Assembly (NCBI GenBank): GCA_013397845.1
Contig: VZTG01007871.1
Location: forward strand, 409,498 to 473,497
DNA length: 64,000 bases
From: Melanocharis versteri
Lineage: Eukaryota > Chordata > Aves > Passeriformes > Melanocharitidae
Direction of reading: 5' to 3'
Shown here: positions 32,800-45,700 of the stretch, piece after piece
How the letters are laid out: each line of letters starts with the position of its first letter
Position numbering within the stretch: position 1 is the first letter of the stretch
Position numbers and translations under genes: made by a program
The notes under the pieces: model-generated
What the model saw: the letters and a program-made list of their open reading frames with translations, nothing else
Database searches by the model: none
What the model was told of the DNA's origin: nothing

Positions 32800-35700
32800 T
32801 GGGCTTAGCACCATCCTGCCCTGCAACAGCCTGTGCCTGCTGAAGGCAGTTGCCATGGGTGCCACCAAGCTGCCACAGCAGTCTCTGCCATGCTCACAGC
32901 CTGACACATGCTGAGGCACTGCAAACCGGGCTGAGAACCAAAGAAGCTCAACACACTTCAGGCTTCCTATCTACCTAGCCTCAGGATGACTGGCCTAGAG
33001 CAGAGACACCAAACCCTGGCTGGGCTCTCTTTGGGGTGGCTGCAGGGGATCTTGCTGTCAGCATGGTCTCATGGAGCAGCCGGAGCATCCGTTAGGCTGC
33101 ATGGGGCTGGCATGCCGTGTTTGTGAAACTCGCCGCACTTGCGGTTGACCAGAGCGCTGAAATAAACCCGTCCGGAATTGGTGTACTGCTCTGTATCCTG
33201 ATGTGGTGAGCAGCTCCGACTGGTGAGGGTGGGGGCAGCCCCACTGGGGTGACTGGTGGCAGCAGGACTGTGGGAGCTTGCCAGTACCAGCATGAGGACC
33301 ACACGCAGGGCCCCGCCAGCGCCCGGAAAGCTCAGCCTGGCACTAACGGAACTGTGATAAAAATGAACATGACCAGGACAGCAGCATGGGGGAGATTAAT
33401 GTCAGATTGTCAGAGGGGAGGAAACTAAGGCAGACAGCACTCAAACAGATACTGGAGCACACTATGGAGGCAAAGGGGGTAGATGCTGCTTTTCTCAGCA
33501 TTGCTGCATCTGCAGATCTGCATCCCCCCTACAGCCTTTGAGGAGAGAGAAAGGGACAAAGGGTTTACCTGAAGTGTGTGTATCACCCTCGTCAGCCCTG
33601 TCCTGCAAATCCTCCCACCCCTGCAGGTGGGGGACCTGCCCCTCTGTGCCAGCCTGAACAGGAGCATCAACACTGCTCACTGCCTGAGACCTTGATGTAC
33701 ATCTTTTGTAGGTCCCTGCCCAGGCTGGGTTTGCTCTGCTGCCTACCAGTAAAGCTTTGACTGTGATGGGAGCACTCTCTTCTGCAAGAAGGTGCTTCTC
33801 TGTGGCTGTGTGAGGAACAAAGCTCCCCCTGTCACTGGTATCAGCTGCTCTGGCCTTAACCGCGTTGCCAGAGAAGACTGGTTGTTCAGTATCTCCCCCA
33901 CTGCCTGGTCCCCAGTACCACCACAACTTCTTCAGGACTCCACAGCTTCCACCCACGCAGGTACAAGAGCCTCCCAGAGGCCTCCTTTGCTCCATCACCT
34001 TTAGTGCACTGGTTTTCTCTCTGCCCTCCTTGCTGCTGTGTCAGGGAGCATTCACATCTGATGGGTCACATGCTATTTCCCACCTGAATGAGGCACTCCA
34101 TGTCCTTACCCAGCCTCCAGTGCCTCACCTTCCCTCCCTATTCCCATCTGTCCCCTGAGCACTTTGTATGTGTCTCCCAAAAAAGTATCCAAGCCCCTTA
34201 ACACCTACCCGTGGCATCATGCCAAACAAAAGTCTCACTGGGATAAATCAGAGAAGAAACAGCCCCAAAGCAAGGTTTAAATAAGTAGTTACCAGAGCTG
34301 GGGTCCAGTGGGGCCATGTCCACCCTGTTCACAGCTTTGCCCTATCTCCCTCCCTCATCCTTCCTGTTTCTGCCCTGCATTCCTCTCTGCATGCCAGGTC
34401 TGGGGTTCAGCTCCGTGCTGGCCCGGCTGAGCCAGCAAAACCCCTCGAAACGCCAGCCTACTTTGGGCCGAGGCAGGGGAACCAGGTTGTCCCTGTGTCC
34501 CCGCGGCGGGCGAAACGCGGGCCTGCAGGGACCCCTGGTGGCGGCCGGGAGCCGGGGGACCCTCGGGGGCAGCCCTACATTCCGCGGAGCTGGAGATTGC
34601 GTGCATCCTGGGAACTGCCACGCTGGAATCTTAGAGCAAGGAGGGGGCTCCGACCTACAGCATTCCCCGAGCAGCCGCAGCTCCTGCTTTTCTGCCGCAA
34701 GGAGAAGGGGAATCAAGGACTTTTTTCTCCCCTGGACTGGATGAAGAGTCAGGGAGAGGCATTTTCCATCTCAGTCCCTTTCTAGTCGGGTTTCCTTCTT
34801 TCCTCCTCGCAGGTCTGCGGAGGAGTGGGGTGGAGGGGCCGCCTGCAAGCACATGCTCCTGTGCCAGCCGAGCTATTGCGAAAGTGGTGCTTGCTCCTGG
34901 CTGTGAGGCTGGAGGTAGGCAGTGCCAGAGTGGGAGCTGACAGTCTTGGGCACAGACAGCAGGGATGGGTGGCAAAATCTTCCGTGACCAGTCAAGGGTA
35001 AATCCTGCAGGAGCAAGGGGTGGAATGCCTGTCTGGGCTGCCTTGTTCCCTCACTACATGTGTTGGGTATGCAGGGATGCTGAATACACGTGATGAAAAT
35101 TGAAGTCCACTTGCAAGTCATCAGTAAAGTGTAAGGATAACGAATTTTGGCACTGCCCTCCAATAGAATTGTTGCCAGTTCATAAAGCTGCCATGCGAAG
35201 GCTCCCTGTGGCACAGTAACTGGTGTCCCAAAGGTAGCAAAAGCTGCTGCCTGTTTTAATTATCTGGCATGGGAATGTCCCAAGGTGGAGGTTACACCAA
35301 ATCTTGAGGGCAGAGCTGACCTAGGATCCCGCAAGGGCCGTGCAAGCAAAGGCAGGGGGCACTGCGAGCGCAGGAACCAGCAGGGATGGGGTGAGAAAGG
35401 AGGGCAGGCAGGGTGCAAGCCCAGCTCGCTGCCCCTGGGATGCACATCCTCCTGTGTTCCTGGTTCCTACGGCTGCTCCCCCTTCTGTTTTCCTGGCTCC
35501 TGTGGCTGCTGCAAGGTCTGCACCCACCACCTACAGAGGTGGTGCTGTTCACAGGGTACTTTTGGACTACTGTCTGGGATACAGCCAAGAGGTTTTTGCA
35601 TCCACCCCCCCTGCTGGACAGCTGCAGCCTCATTCAGAAGTGAGTGTCATTCATTTTTCTGGATGATGAGGAATCCTTCCGCGCCTGTAGTTTTGTCCCA

Positions 35701-38700
35701 CGAGCTCCTTTCCAAACAAGCTAGGTGTTATATATCCCAAACAGCACCCCCTGATATGAAGGACCAATCTATCAAGGACATTCAGGTAGGATGCTTGCTC
35801 TGATGCTCTGGTTGTATTACTTCTTTTTAGCCTTAGCACCTCAGTAATTCACCTGCCCAGAGCTGGTACTCACTTGATCCTCCATTCCTGAGCTCACACC
35901 TTGTCCCTGCTAACTCACATCACGTGGATGTGCTCTTTCACCACCAGCTTCTCTAAATCCTCCTCATCATCCCTCTCTGAATGCCTTGAGCTTGTATAAT
36001 CTCCCTGGGTGCCAAAGGTTACACTAAAAGTGTGTTGGTGTGTATATTGAGCACCAGAGAAGTGTGGTTTTGGCTGCCTGGGACCCTGAGCAGCTGGATC
36101 TGATTGAGGACACCATCCTGCCTTTTAGTGGCAGCAGCCCTGGGGGCTGGCCCTGAGCTCCTCACTGTCGTTTCCTTCACCAGTCCCTTTTTCTCTTTGC
36201 ACAGCAGATTTATCAAAGGGGTGCCAAGCATCACCATCACCTTCCCCATCCCTGTTCCAAACCATTGCCACTGTGATGCTGCACTGAGGATGAACACGAA
36301 AAATTCACTATCAGAGGGTATTTGGTAAGCCAGCATCTCTGGACTTTGGTCCAAGCCTGGCAAGCCCTGGACCACTCCAGTCAGGACCGGTCCAAGAGTC
36401 AGAGGGCAAGAAGTACCCATGGTCTTTTCGCTTGTGTACCTGGCTGAGAGCAAAATGTTGTCCTAATGACAATCTCCAGGCAGAGCCTTGTACAGCCACC
36501 CAGTAGCTTTGTACAGTCAGGAGCTGTGAAGGATGAGGAGAGAGCATCAGGTTTTGTCCCCAGCAGCTGGATGGGGCAGGGTGTGGTGGTCAGAGGCACA
36601 ATGACATGGAGGTAGCCAGCAGAGCCTGCATGCCCGAGCCAACATCTCCCCTCGGTGAGGAGGGACCCAACACAATGTGCAGTGTGGCTCCTGCTTTAGC
36701 TGTGATCTCAACAGCTTCTGTGCTCTCTACCTCTGTGCTTTCTGAAGTGTTGGGGGCAGCTCCTCTCTTTTGAGTGTCCCATGCTGTGGTTGAACTCAGA
36801 GGCATGGGATACTCTCGGGTAACTCCTTGCTGGGGTCGGCTTTCTCCAGCCTGGGCTGTCGGGCTGAGGCAGCTGCATCCCTGCTGGCCAAGCGATGCTC
36901 TGCACATCAAGGTTGTGCCTCCTGAGCCACTGCCATGCTCAGCCCTTGTGTCCCCATGGGAGGAGGATGATTCCCATTATCTTTGGAGCCCCTGGCACAG
37001 CAGAGGCTTCAGGCTGGGCACTACAGAGAGCCACACAAGTGATGCAAATGGAGGACATCCCCTGACACCAGAGCCAACAAAGCTGGGTCTGCCACAGCAG
37101 GCAAGGCCCACACCGACCCTGTGGTGCTCCTCCAGCTTCAGTGTGCATGGCTGCTGTCCTTGGGAGGAGGAGGCAGCTCAACAGTGCAAATTGGAGCCCT
37201 GCACAAGATGACAGTGGGGCTGGGCAGGGAGGATGGGGGTCCCAGCAAGCCCACCATGGCCCCAGTGGGGTGGGCTGCCTTGGCTGTGCCTCAAGACCCT
37301 GGAGCAGCCCCAGAGAAGCTCCCTGTGCCCTGAGGACGTTTCCTGTTTGCTGCCCGTGCTGAAGCATCGACCCTCCAACCGCCACCAGTCCTCTGCTTCC
37401 GGCAGGGGCTCCCACCCGGAGCCCCCCTGCATTATCAGCTCACCAGATGCCTTTTTCAGGATACTGTGGTAAAACTGTGCCAGGCAGGCGCTGTCATTTG
37501 GGGTTTTCTCTCATGTCAGCTTCGAAGACAAATTGGACGAGGAGGAGCAAGAAGGGGGGGAAGAAAAAATAATAAATTTAAGCAAAAAAAGAAAGAAAGA
37601 AAGATGATGCTCACTGCCATCCTAGGCCAGGGCTGGCCTGTGTGCCAGCGTGGCAATGGGTCCCCCAAGTGGTGTGGCCAGCGGTGGCCAGGGACAGGGT
37701 GGGTGGGGCTATCCAGCATGGCAGTGCCACTCCCCTGGCACTGTCGGCCTCTAGTGGCAGTGGAAGTAGTGAGGTGCCATTGCAGCACCCTGGGCCTCAT
37801 GGGCCCCACCAGCACGATGGGGATCTTCTCCCATCCCTCTGGGCACTGCTGCCCATGGGGACATGGTCCTCATCCCAGTGCTGCTGCCTGGTAGGACATG
37901 GCCCCCTCTGGGACACAGCCCACCTTGCACTGGTGCAGGAATGGGTGCTGGGAAAGAGGGTACCAGATATCCCTTACTGTTTGGCCAGAAGCAGCTCAAA
38001 CTGGCCAAACTAGTCTCTGGGCCTCTGGTCCAAAGCCATCAGATGGTGCTGAGCAGCTGACAGACTGGGTAGACTGGGAACCAGGCAGCATTACTGGGGA
38101 TGGAAGGAGAGAAATGGTGAAACAGCAGGTGGGAAGTCTGTCTTTCCACCTGTGGAGCCTGGCAGGGAATGTTCACTGGATCTGCCAGGGGGATGGGGTA
38201 CCCACGGTTGTGGGCCCCACTGCAGGAATGGTCCATGGACAGGTGAAGGGGACAGACCATGGATGCTGTTGACCCTGAGAACTTGCCAAAACTCTCTGTG
38301 CTGGTGCAGGGTATGCACAGGTGTGATGAGGGTGTGCTCCCTGAGGCTGTAATGCAGCAGGCAGCATTAAAGCATGGCTGCTTGCATGGCACTTAGCATG
38401 TGCTCCAGCTCGGCTTCCTGCTGAAGTGGCAGGGTCAGGTTAGCTGGAAGAGATGTTGCTAAACCAGGCGTGCTTTTATATGTGCTCCCCCAAGGTGTAC
38501 AGAGATGTGGCACCCTCAGAGCCAACCACAGACCTACAGGATTTGCTCCGCGTTAAGCCCTGTGATTTTCTTTTGTTGGATGAAAAATAAGTAAAAAGGT
38601 GGTTGGTCCCTGCAGAGCAGAGGGGAGGTGTCAGTATGGGGAGGGGAGAAAGGGTCAATGGTATGGAAATAGTACTGGGCTATCCTCACCCATAGAGGAT

Positions 38701-39600
38701 GGATGAGGGGCTGGCTAGGGCCAGAGGCTGTGGGTGGAAGTTACCATGCACCTAATATAAGACCTGATTTTCTTTCCAGCCCTTGAGTTTGAGCATCCAC
38801 TGGAGGATGGGTTGGCCCTCCTGGGCTGGTCTTCAGTTCTACATTTTCCCTTGGAAGACTGTAAACAAGAAGTCAAAGAGGGAGAAGTTGTTCTCTGGCT
38901 GCCCAGGACCCCCAAGAGAAGCTGTGGGTGTGGGTATCACCCTGGCAAGCAGGGCAGTTGTGGGGAGGTGGTGGGAGCAGTGAGATGCCTGTGCAAGGCA
39001 GGTGGCTGTGCTATGCTGGGATCTGAGATCATGGCTGCTCGCTTTTGCCAGCAAATCTTGCATTTGTGTGGTTTCCTTTTCATTCTGCTCCCTACACTTT
39101 CTTTTTCGTCTCTCTTCATTTTGTTCCTTTTGCTGTGGAGACAAATTTCAGCCCTTCCAACCTTTTCGTTCCAAACTCTGCACAGGAATAAAACTAAACA
39201 CAAACTCCCAGAAAGGCTCAGCTTTAGCTGATGAGATATTAATCTGCTAGCGGGTCTCAAGTGCTCCTATATTTGAGCCTTTATTTTCGTTCTGCTGCTC
39301 TGCAATTCCCCTGGCAGATGCCTCCCAATTCCTAACAGCCTCCCCAGGCTATTTTTTCTGAGCAAGACCACAAGTTAACTTTCTTGCTCAGAAAAGGTTC
39401 TGTGAAGAGCAGCAGAGACAGTCCTTCAGCAGCTCCCAGCTCTCTCTTGAAGGCCTGGCTATTTTTAGAGGCAGCAGGAAAATGGAGATGGTCCTCTCCA
39501 TCAGCTTGGGATTCCCCCTGCCCACAGGTCTCAGGTTAGTTGGCCGTAAGTATGGCTGAGAGGAAGAGGAGCCCTCATGCCTGGATTCCCTGGTGACAGT
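32800..39600. other. Intergenic, with small CpG-rich block at 34480-34620
   Basis: No gene recognised. A CpG-rich block at 34480-34620 has no adjoining exon. An A/G-rich tract with GAAA units lies at 37550-37605. The rest shows no structure beyond short frames. Confidence 0.4.
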
Positions 39601-39655
39601 GCACACATCCCTGCCCAATGTTGGCTGTGATGCTTTGGGAACCTGCTGGCCCCAG

Positions 39656-39871
39656 TTCCTCACACTTGATGAGCTGCCAAGCCTGGAAGACATAAGGGAT
39701 ATCCTTGCAAAGCAGCAGCTGGAGTTCAGGGAGATCCCAAAGCCAGCCAAAAATGGTGCCAGCAAGGCCAGCCGTGGCCAGGGACCTGCTGGAGTGGCCC
39801 TGGTGGTAGAAGCAGGCATGGTGACAGTGGCTGGAGGAATAAAGCAAGCCCTACCTGAGCCATGTGGATAA
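39656..39871 (+). other. Unassigned open frame with protein-like composition
   Basis: The frame from 39656 (just after an AG) to TAA at 39869-39871 reads through a Leu/Asp/Glu/Lys-rich stretch with an amphipathic helix look (around LDELPSLEDIRDILAKQQ). It is unlike the Ser/Pro/Cys/Arg-rich chance frames around it. A complete frame with ATG begins at 39593. No family is recognised, no good downstream donor is seen, and an AATAAA lies inside the frame at about 39839. It could be a fossil exon, a terminal exon or chance. Confidence 0.2.
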
Positions 39872-39879
39872 GAGACTGA

Positions 39880-42380
39880 GCTCCCTGACAGCTCCATTTG
39901 GGCTGCCCTGCAGTAACTCCTTCCTGTCCTCAGCGGGCACCTTGGGTCACACATCTGGCAAGGAGCAGCACCTGGGCATGTCATGGAGTCTGAGCAGGGA
40001 GATCGTTCGGAAACCTCCTTGGATGTATTTAATTTGTAAAACCCAACTGTGGGAGAGAGATTTTGAAGCCAGATCCCCTAGAGCTGATGGGGAAGAGAGC
40101 AGATGAACAAATGACCGCATTCCTGACCCAATGACCCTCATCCCTCTCCCTACTCCAAGGATTGGAAGCTGCTCCCTTTAAATTTGGCAGAGACAAATAG
40201 CTACACCCCTAACTGGTCCATTTGCTTCCATCAGGTGTTGCTACTCTGCCTCTCCCATGGCTCCTGCAGATCCTAAGCTCCTGGTAGGTGCTGTAGTTTT
40301 TCCTTTTCTTCTTATTTATTCACAGTAGTAAATTTGCAGGAATCCAGAAATGGCTCAGGTTTCTAGATCGCTCGGCTGCTGTGTGTTTGTTAAAAGGTTC
40401 CCTCATGTATGTGCTGCTGCAGGAGCAGCACTGGGGCAGAAGGGGCTCAGGGAGCACAGTGTAGGAGGCATGTCCCCCCAGGGAGGGTGGCAGAAAGGAG
40501 CTGTGTGAAGAGGAGTGAGACATCGCTTCAGCACCGGCTGTTTTACTCTCAGCCTCAGGAACTGGGGCACCTCTCCTTGGGGACCAGAGGCCTTTTTAGC
40601 TGGGGCAGCCTGCATTCATCCTATTTATAGCTGCTGTCTTTGCAGATGTGGTTTCCATCAACAAGCAGGATCTGAAGCTGCCCAGTAGATGTGTGGGCTG
40701 AGGTGTGTGCTGATTGGTCAGAGGCTGGGGCACTACAGAGAGACATATACCATCAACCCCACAGGGCTTTGTAACAAGCTCCACTGTACCCTCGGGGGCC
40801 TGAGCTGCCTGTCCAGCTAGGTAGAAGTGGTATCTGAGAAGGAAGGGTGGCACTGCTTTTCCTCTGCTGCGGGAATGGAAAGTTAAGGGTGTCTTCGGGA
40901 TCACCAGTTTGATCCCTCTTCTCGTCCTCTCGACCTGCCTGCTTTGACTGGCTGCAACAGGCAGCCCTTGTCTGGCTTTGGATGCACCTGGTACTCCCTG
41001 ACTACGGTGTGTGTTCTGGCTTGATGGATTAATGACAATTTATTTGATTTTAGCTATTTGCAGCTGGTCAGGCAGGACTCACTGTCTCGGGGCTCCCCGT
41101 AGCACCTGCATAGGGAGCAGATAGGCAGGGATTTAGCCTTGCTCACTTTGCTGCCGGGTGAGGTTTGTGGGCATGGGACAGAGCCGGCACCTGGTGACAA
41201 TATGGTGGGTGCCTGGGCTCAGGCCTGCTGCAAAATGCTCCTGACTAACAAACCACTTTGGAAGCTGTGTGGCCTGGGGCAGAGGGCTTTCCAACTAACT
41301 GCACCCTCTGTACATGGAGAAAAGTATCACAGGAGAGGATAAAGACAACTTTTATCCCAGATAAAAGGGGCTAGTAAGGAGCAGAGACAAGTCTGTCTGT
41401 GACAGATCTGGGCTATGTAGGTCCAGGACAGAGGGACAGCAGTGCAGGTGGCCTGGCAAAGGGCTGGAAAGTGTCCTGCTGCTTGTGCATATCCAAGCAC
41501 AGGGCTTGCAGGCAGCACTGAGCCATAGGGGCTATGTTTGCCCCAAGCCCCACAGGGTGCCAGTGCAGGTACTGTGGCAAACCTTCACTCCCCAGCACAG
41601 CCACATTTGGCACTAGTTTCCTCACGAGCCACTGCTCTGTGGGGCAGCCATGTGCTTTGCCTGGTCTGCAAGCAACCTCCAGACTCTCTCTGCAGAGTCT
41701 GCTTCCTACAGGAAGCCGCAGGTGCCCAGTGGAGAGGGCTGCACACCACCTACCACCCCTGCCCTGCACACACACCCACCCACGGGCAGCTGCCACCACC
41801 TGCAGTTCAGCGCAGAGGGATACACAACCCCTTCTGCCCTTCTGTTTTTTTATGTATGAGGACCTCTAACCACTTTGGTCCAAACAACTATGCCAGCCAA
41901 AGGCAGTAGGGGAGAACCATACTGCAGTCCCTGCAGCCACATCTGGGGTATTTACAGTGAACTGAGGCAAAGAGGCTAAGGAAAAAAGTCTTAGGAGACT
42001 AATATTAGCAGAGGATTTCATACACCCCCCAAGGTATCCAAGTGTGAGTGAGGACCTATATGGGCAGCAAAAGGGATGTGGGGACTTTAGTCACATGCAG
42101 CACACAGTAAGATGCTGGCAGGAAGGGTTCTGCTGTTTTATTCCCTGTAAGAGTGTAGGTGCATGCAGATACCTGGGGAACAAGGGCTTGGCCTTCTCCC
42201 CTGTCTGGGTCAGGGCTTTGTGGGGTGGCAGAGCTCTGACCTCAGGGCACACAGCTGACAGGAGGCAGGAGTGGTCAGGGCTGAACTCTGTTCTACAGAG
42301 AACTGCACTGCCTGGTCATGGACAGGATGGGGCCACCCAGCGCCTCCACCTCCCCCCAGCCCGCCATAACACGTAGAGGC
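39880..42380. other. Intergenic downstream of RPN1
   Basis: No gene, mobile element or CpG island is recognisable between the unassigned frame and the RPN1 poly(A) signals. Confidence 0.4.
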
Positions 42381-42394
42381 GATGCAGTGATGGT

Positions 42395-42429
42395 TTTATT
42401 TCCAAGTAGAATAAAGATTATCTTTTATT
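42395..42429 (-). terminator. RPN1: Tandem poly(A) signals of RPN1, with an opposing plus-strand signal
   Basis: Minus-strand AATAAA hexamers read at 42424-42429 and 42395-42400. A plus-strand AATAAA lies between them at 42410-42415. The plus-strand hexamer and the first minus-strand one form a nearly perfect inverted repeat. The position about 360 nt below the RPN1 stop makes the minus-strand signals the likely 3' end of RPN1. No plus-strand gene is seen that would use the opposing signal. Confidence 0.65.
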
Positions 42430-42786
42430 CTTTCCAGAGCTGTGACATTCAGCTTTGCCATGAGTGTGTCTGTGCTCAGACTAGCTCCTTGTGTAGAGCA
42501 CATCTATACAGGGCAAATCAAAAGCAGGAGACTGTTTCATAACTTGGCTGAGTCTCACCTCTGGTAAAGAAACCCCATTACCCAGTCAAACATGATGGTG
42601 TGGTCCCTTGCACAGCACGTGCTGCTGAGCAGACAGGCTCTATAGAAAAATCTAAAAACAAAATGTACTTTCAGACATTCCACATACACTTTTCCCCTAA
42701 TTTTGCTGGAAAGGAGTTTTGGCTCAAAGCGTATCACTCTCATCTCCCTTCATACCTCTCCCCTCTGCACAGTTGCTAAAGCACAG
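42395..42786 (-). other. RPN1: RPN1 3' untranslated region
   Basis: This is the non-coding part of the last RPN1 exon, running from the TAA at 42787-42789 to about the first poly(A) signals. It has no conserved reading frame. The upper limit is exact and the lower limit is estimated from two AATAAA signals on the minus strand, so the true cleavage site should lie a few bases to tens of bases below 42395-42424. The length of roughly 390 nt is ordinary for this gene. Confidence 0.7.
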
Positions 42787-45700
42787 TTACAGTGCGTCAA
42801 GGATGTTGTCGATTTTGGAGACCAGGTCCTGGCGCTTGTTGGAATGCATCTTCTCGTTCTCAATGTACGTATCCTTCTTGAGCTTGCCTGCCACCAGCCG
42901 CTCTGCCTCTACCAACGACTTCAGGACCAGCTCCTTCACTTGGCCATCCAGCTTCTGAATCTCACTTACCTGGCAGGGTGACAAATCAAGGGAGTATTAG
43001 AGGAGACAAAACAAAAAATCCCTACAATGAAGATGGAATAGAAGAGATGGCAGATGATAACAAAAGATGAAGTCAGTGCTAAGTAGAAACATCTCCAGTC
43101 CCTGAATGCTGCCTCCTGAGCCATCACCTCTCCCTGGCATCACATTATGAGGAATATTCCACGGATGGGTAACTAAGGAGTGCAGATAAAAGGGCCTCCA
43201 AGGACCCAGGAGCCATACTGGCAAGAGACTGTAAAGAGTATTTAATGACAGATTTTAAAGGCTTCAAGCTAAATCACAGCTCTGACAGCTGGAAGCTGTT
43301 GTCCCTACAGTTAATGTTCATGGTGTGTGAGTGGCAGGTCTGCAATGACAGAGCTACACTTGAGTTAAATAAACAGATTAACCAAGGTGGCTGTTGGCTA
43401 AATGGACCTTAGAGACTAAAGTGTCCCTCACTTGGGGTTAAGTGGCTGTTTCAGGTAAGTGTTAAAATATATTGAAGGAAAGGACAGTGGGTGTGTGCTC
43501 ATTGTGCCATGGCTTTCAACATGGTAGAGCAAAACACCCCCAGAGGAGTATTATGTTACCAAAATTCTGTCAGCACCAAAAGCAAATGTGCAAGAAAGTA
43601 AGACATGAGGGACTGACCAGTGTAAGTAGTAGAGTCAGAACTGTTAATGTGTGGATAGTTTCCATTTTTGCTAAAGTGTCACACGAGCTCAATGAGAAGC
43701 ATCAGGATTGTGTTACAAAAGCATTAATCTATACAAATACAGCTGGTTCAAGGGCTACTTAAGAAACAACACAAGCAGCTGTTTACCAGCAATGCTTACA
43801 TGGCTGCATAACTGAGATTACTGCAAAAATAACACTTTTCACACCCCCTTGCAGAGATCAAGCCATTTTCAGATGAAAAAATCCCAACCTAGACTGGCTA
43901 CAGAAACTAAACCCCCAATTAAAACTCATGCAGAATACTTGACACAGACAAGAACAGCAGAGCTTATAAAATAAATTTGAATTTCTTACTTTATCACATA
44001 AGTCGGAGCCTTCTGTCTTCAGTTTAGACTGCAGAGAGGCTATTTCACTCGTCAGGGTCTTGTGCTCCATCTCCAAAGACTTTTTGCCACTATTCAGGGT
44101 GGAGATGTCCCGTGACTGCTTGTATTTATTCACTGCTTCATCAAAGTGACGGTACAGCCCAAGCCTCTTGTTCACCAGAGTAAGCACCTGCTCTGTGATA
44201 CAGGCAACCTTCATCCTGGCTTCAGCAGCTGGATCCTGCAAGAAGACAGGAGGGAAGATCAAAGCAGTCATATCTTTGACCTGCATCAAGCCATGCCTGC
44301 AATCTGCCACAGGACTAGTACAGCAACTGTTCCCTTTGAAATTAAGTCAAGTGACAGTAATTAGGTGAATGGTGCAAGTGCTGATTAGGACAAGCACCTT
44401 TCAGCACTCAGCACAGCCCAACAAATAGTTTAACAGGGAAAACACTGCAGAGGGAGAACTGCAGACATCCCTTCTTCTCAGGAGGATTCCTTTTTATGCA
44501 GCAAGCAAAACTCTAGTTAGCTTTATGACACCAGATCAGCCCTACAGGAGTACCAGTGCTCAGGTTGAACAAAAACAGGACTTTGAACAACTAGTAAAAC
44601 ATCTGAATGGCAGGAACATTCAGCGAGAATTACTGGTATGAAAAATCATCATTCATCAGCTGAGAAATCTGCTTATACTCCCACAGGGCTCTGCATCATA
44701 CAGACCTTGGTGATGGAGAAATCCAGCCTGACATAGACAATCACAGTGAAGAACAAGATGTAAAAGACTCCAACCACCAAGAGAGGCTCTTGCAGCATCA
44801 GGATTTTGTTGAAGGTGTAATGAACCTACAAGAGAAGTTCCAAACACTGAACAGTGCCCTGTGTTACTGCAGGGTTAACTCCTCTCCTCAGGCAGCAGCA
44901 CAGCCACCCATGCAGTCCAGCAAGTGCTTCTTAGGTGTTTTGACTGTGCTGCTGAATTCAGAAGAGGCACAACTGCTCAGAGGCCACACTCACCACGATG
45001 TCCTGGATGTGCTGCTCCACCAGGTTGCTCTTGTGTGCCACAATAACGGGACGTCCAAAAGTGTCCAGATATGTGTAGTGAAGCTCATCCGAGGCACGAT
45101 TGATTTCGTAGGGGCTGTCCACATGGATATTCCTGTGGATAAAACCAGACAGTACCATACGACTCAATGGTGTTTGAGATAATGTAACCCAGGACTTGCC
45201 TGGCCAATCGTGGCCTCTAGCACAAGGTAAATTATGCAGTTTAAACAATGCTCTACAAGGAAGCAAAGCTGTGTTCCAAGATCTCCTCCATATGCACAGT
45301 CACAGTTTTGATTCACTGTCCCCAGGCCATTAGAGCAGACTTGAGAATTGCCACCAACACAGCACTGTCTGCAGTAACAAGCCAGGAGGAATGACACTTA
45401 CTTGGCTCCTTCTGGCAGAACAATCTTGACAATCAGAAAGTCTGTAACTTGCTCATCAAACACATGGTCAACAAACCTCATCTTCAGGGCATACTGATCA
45501 CCTAAGAGTGCAGAGCAGAGAGTGGTTACAGTTCCTCAGAGAACAAGGGACAGCCTCGAAGCTCAGCTCCCAGCCGAGGCAGGAGCAGAATTTGCATGGA
45601 TAATTGTGCAGCAGGGGGCAATAGCTCACTCAGATATATTTTAAACAGATGCCTACAAAAACCTGAAGGAAGCACAAAAAAGGTAGATTTGCATATTTTA

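Noticed and set aside
34532..34544. CTCF-like CCCCTGGTGGCGG
   Set aside because: On aligning to the CTCF consensus three conserved positions fail, so it is not called.
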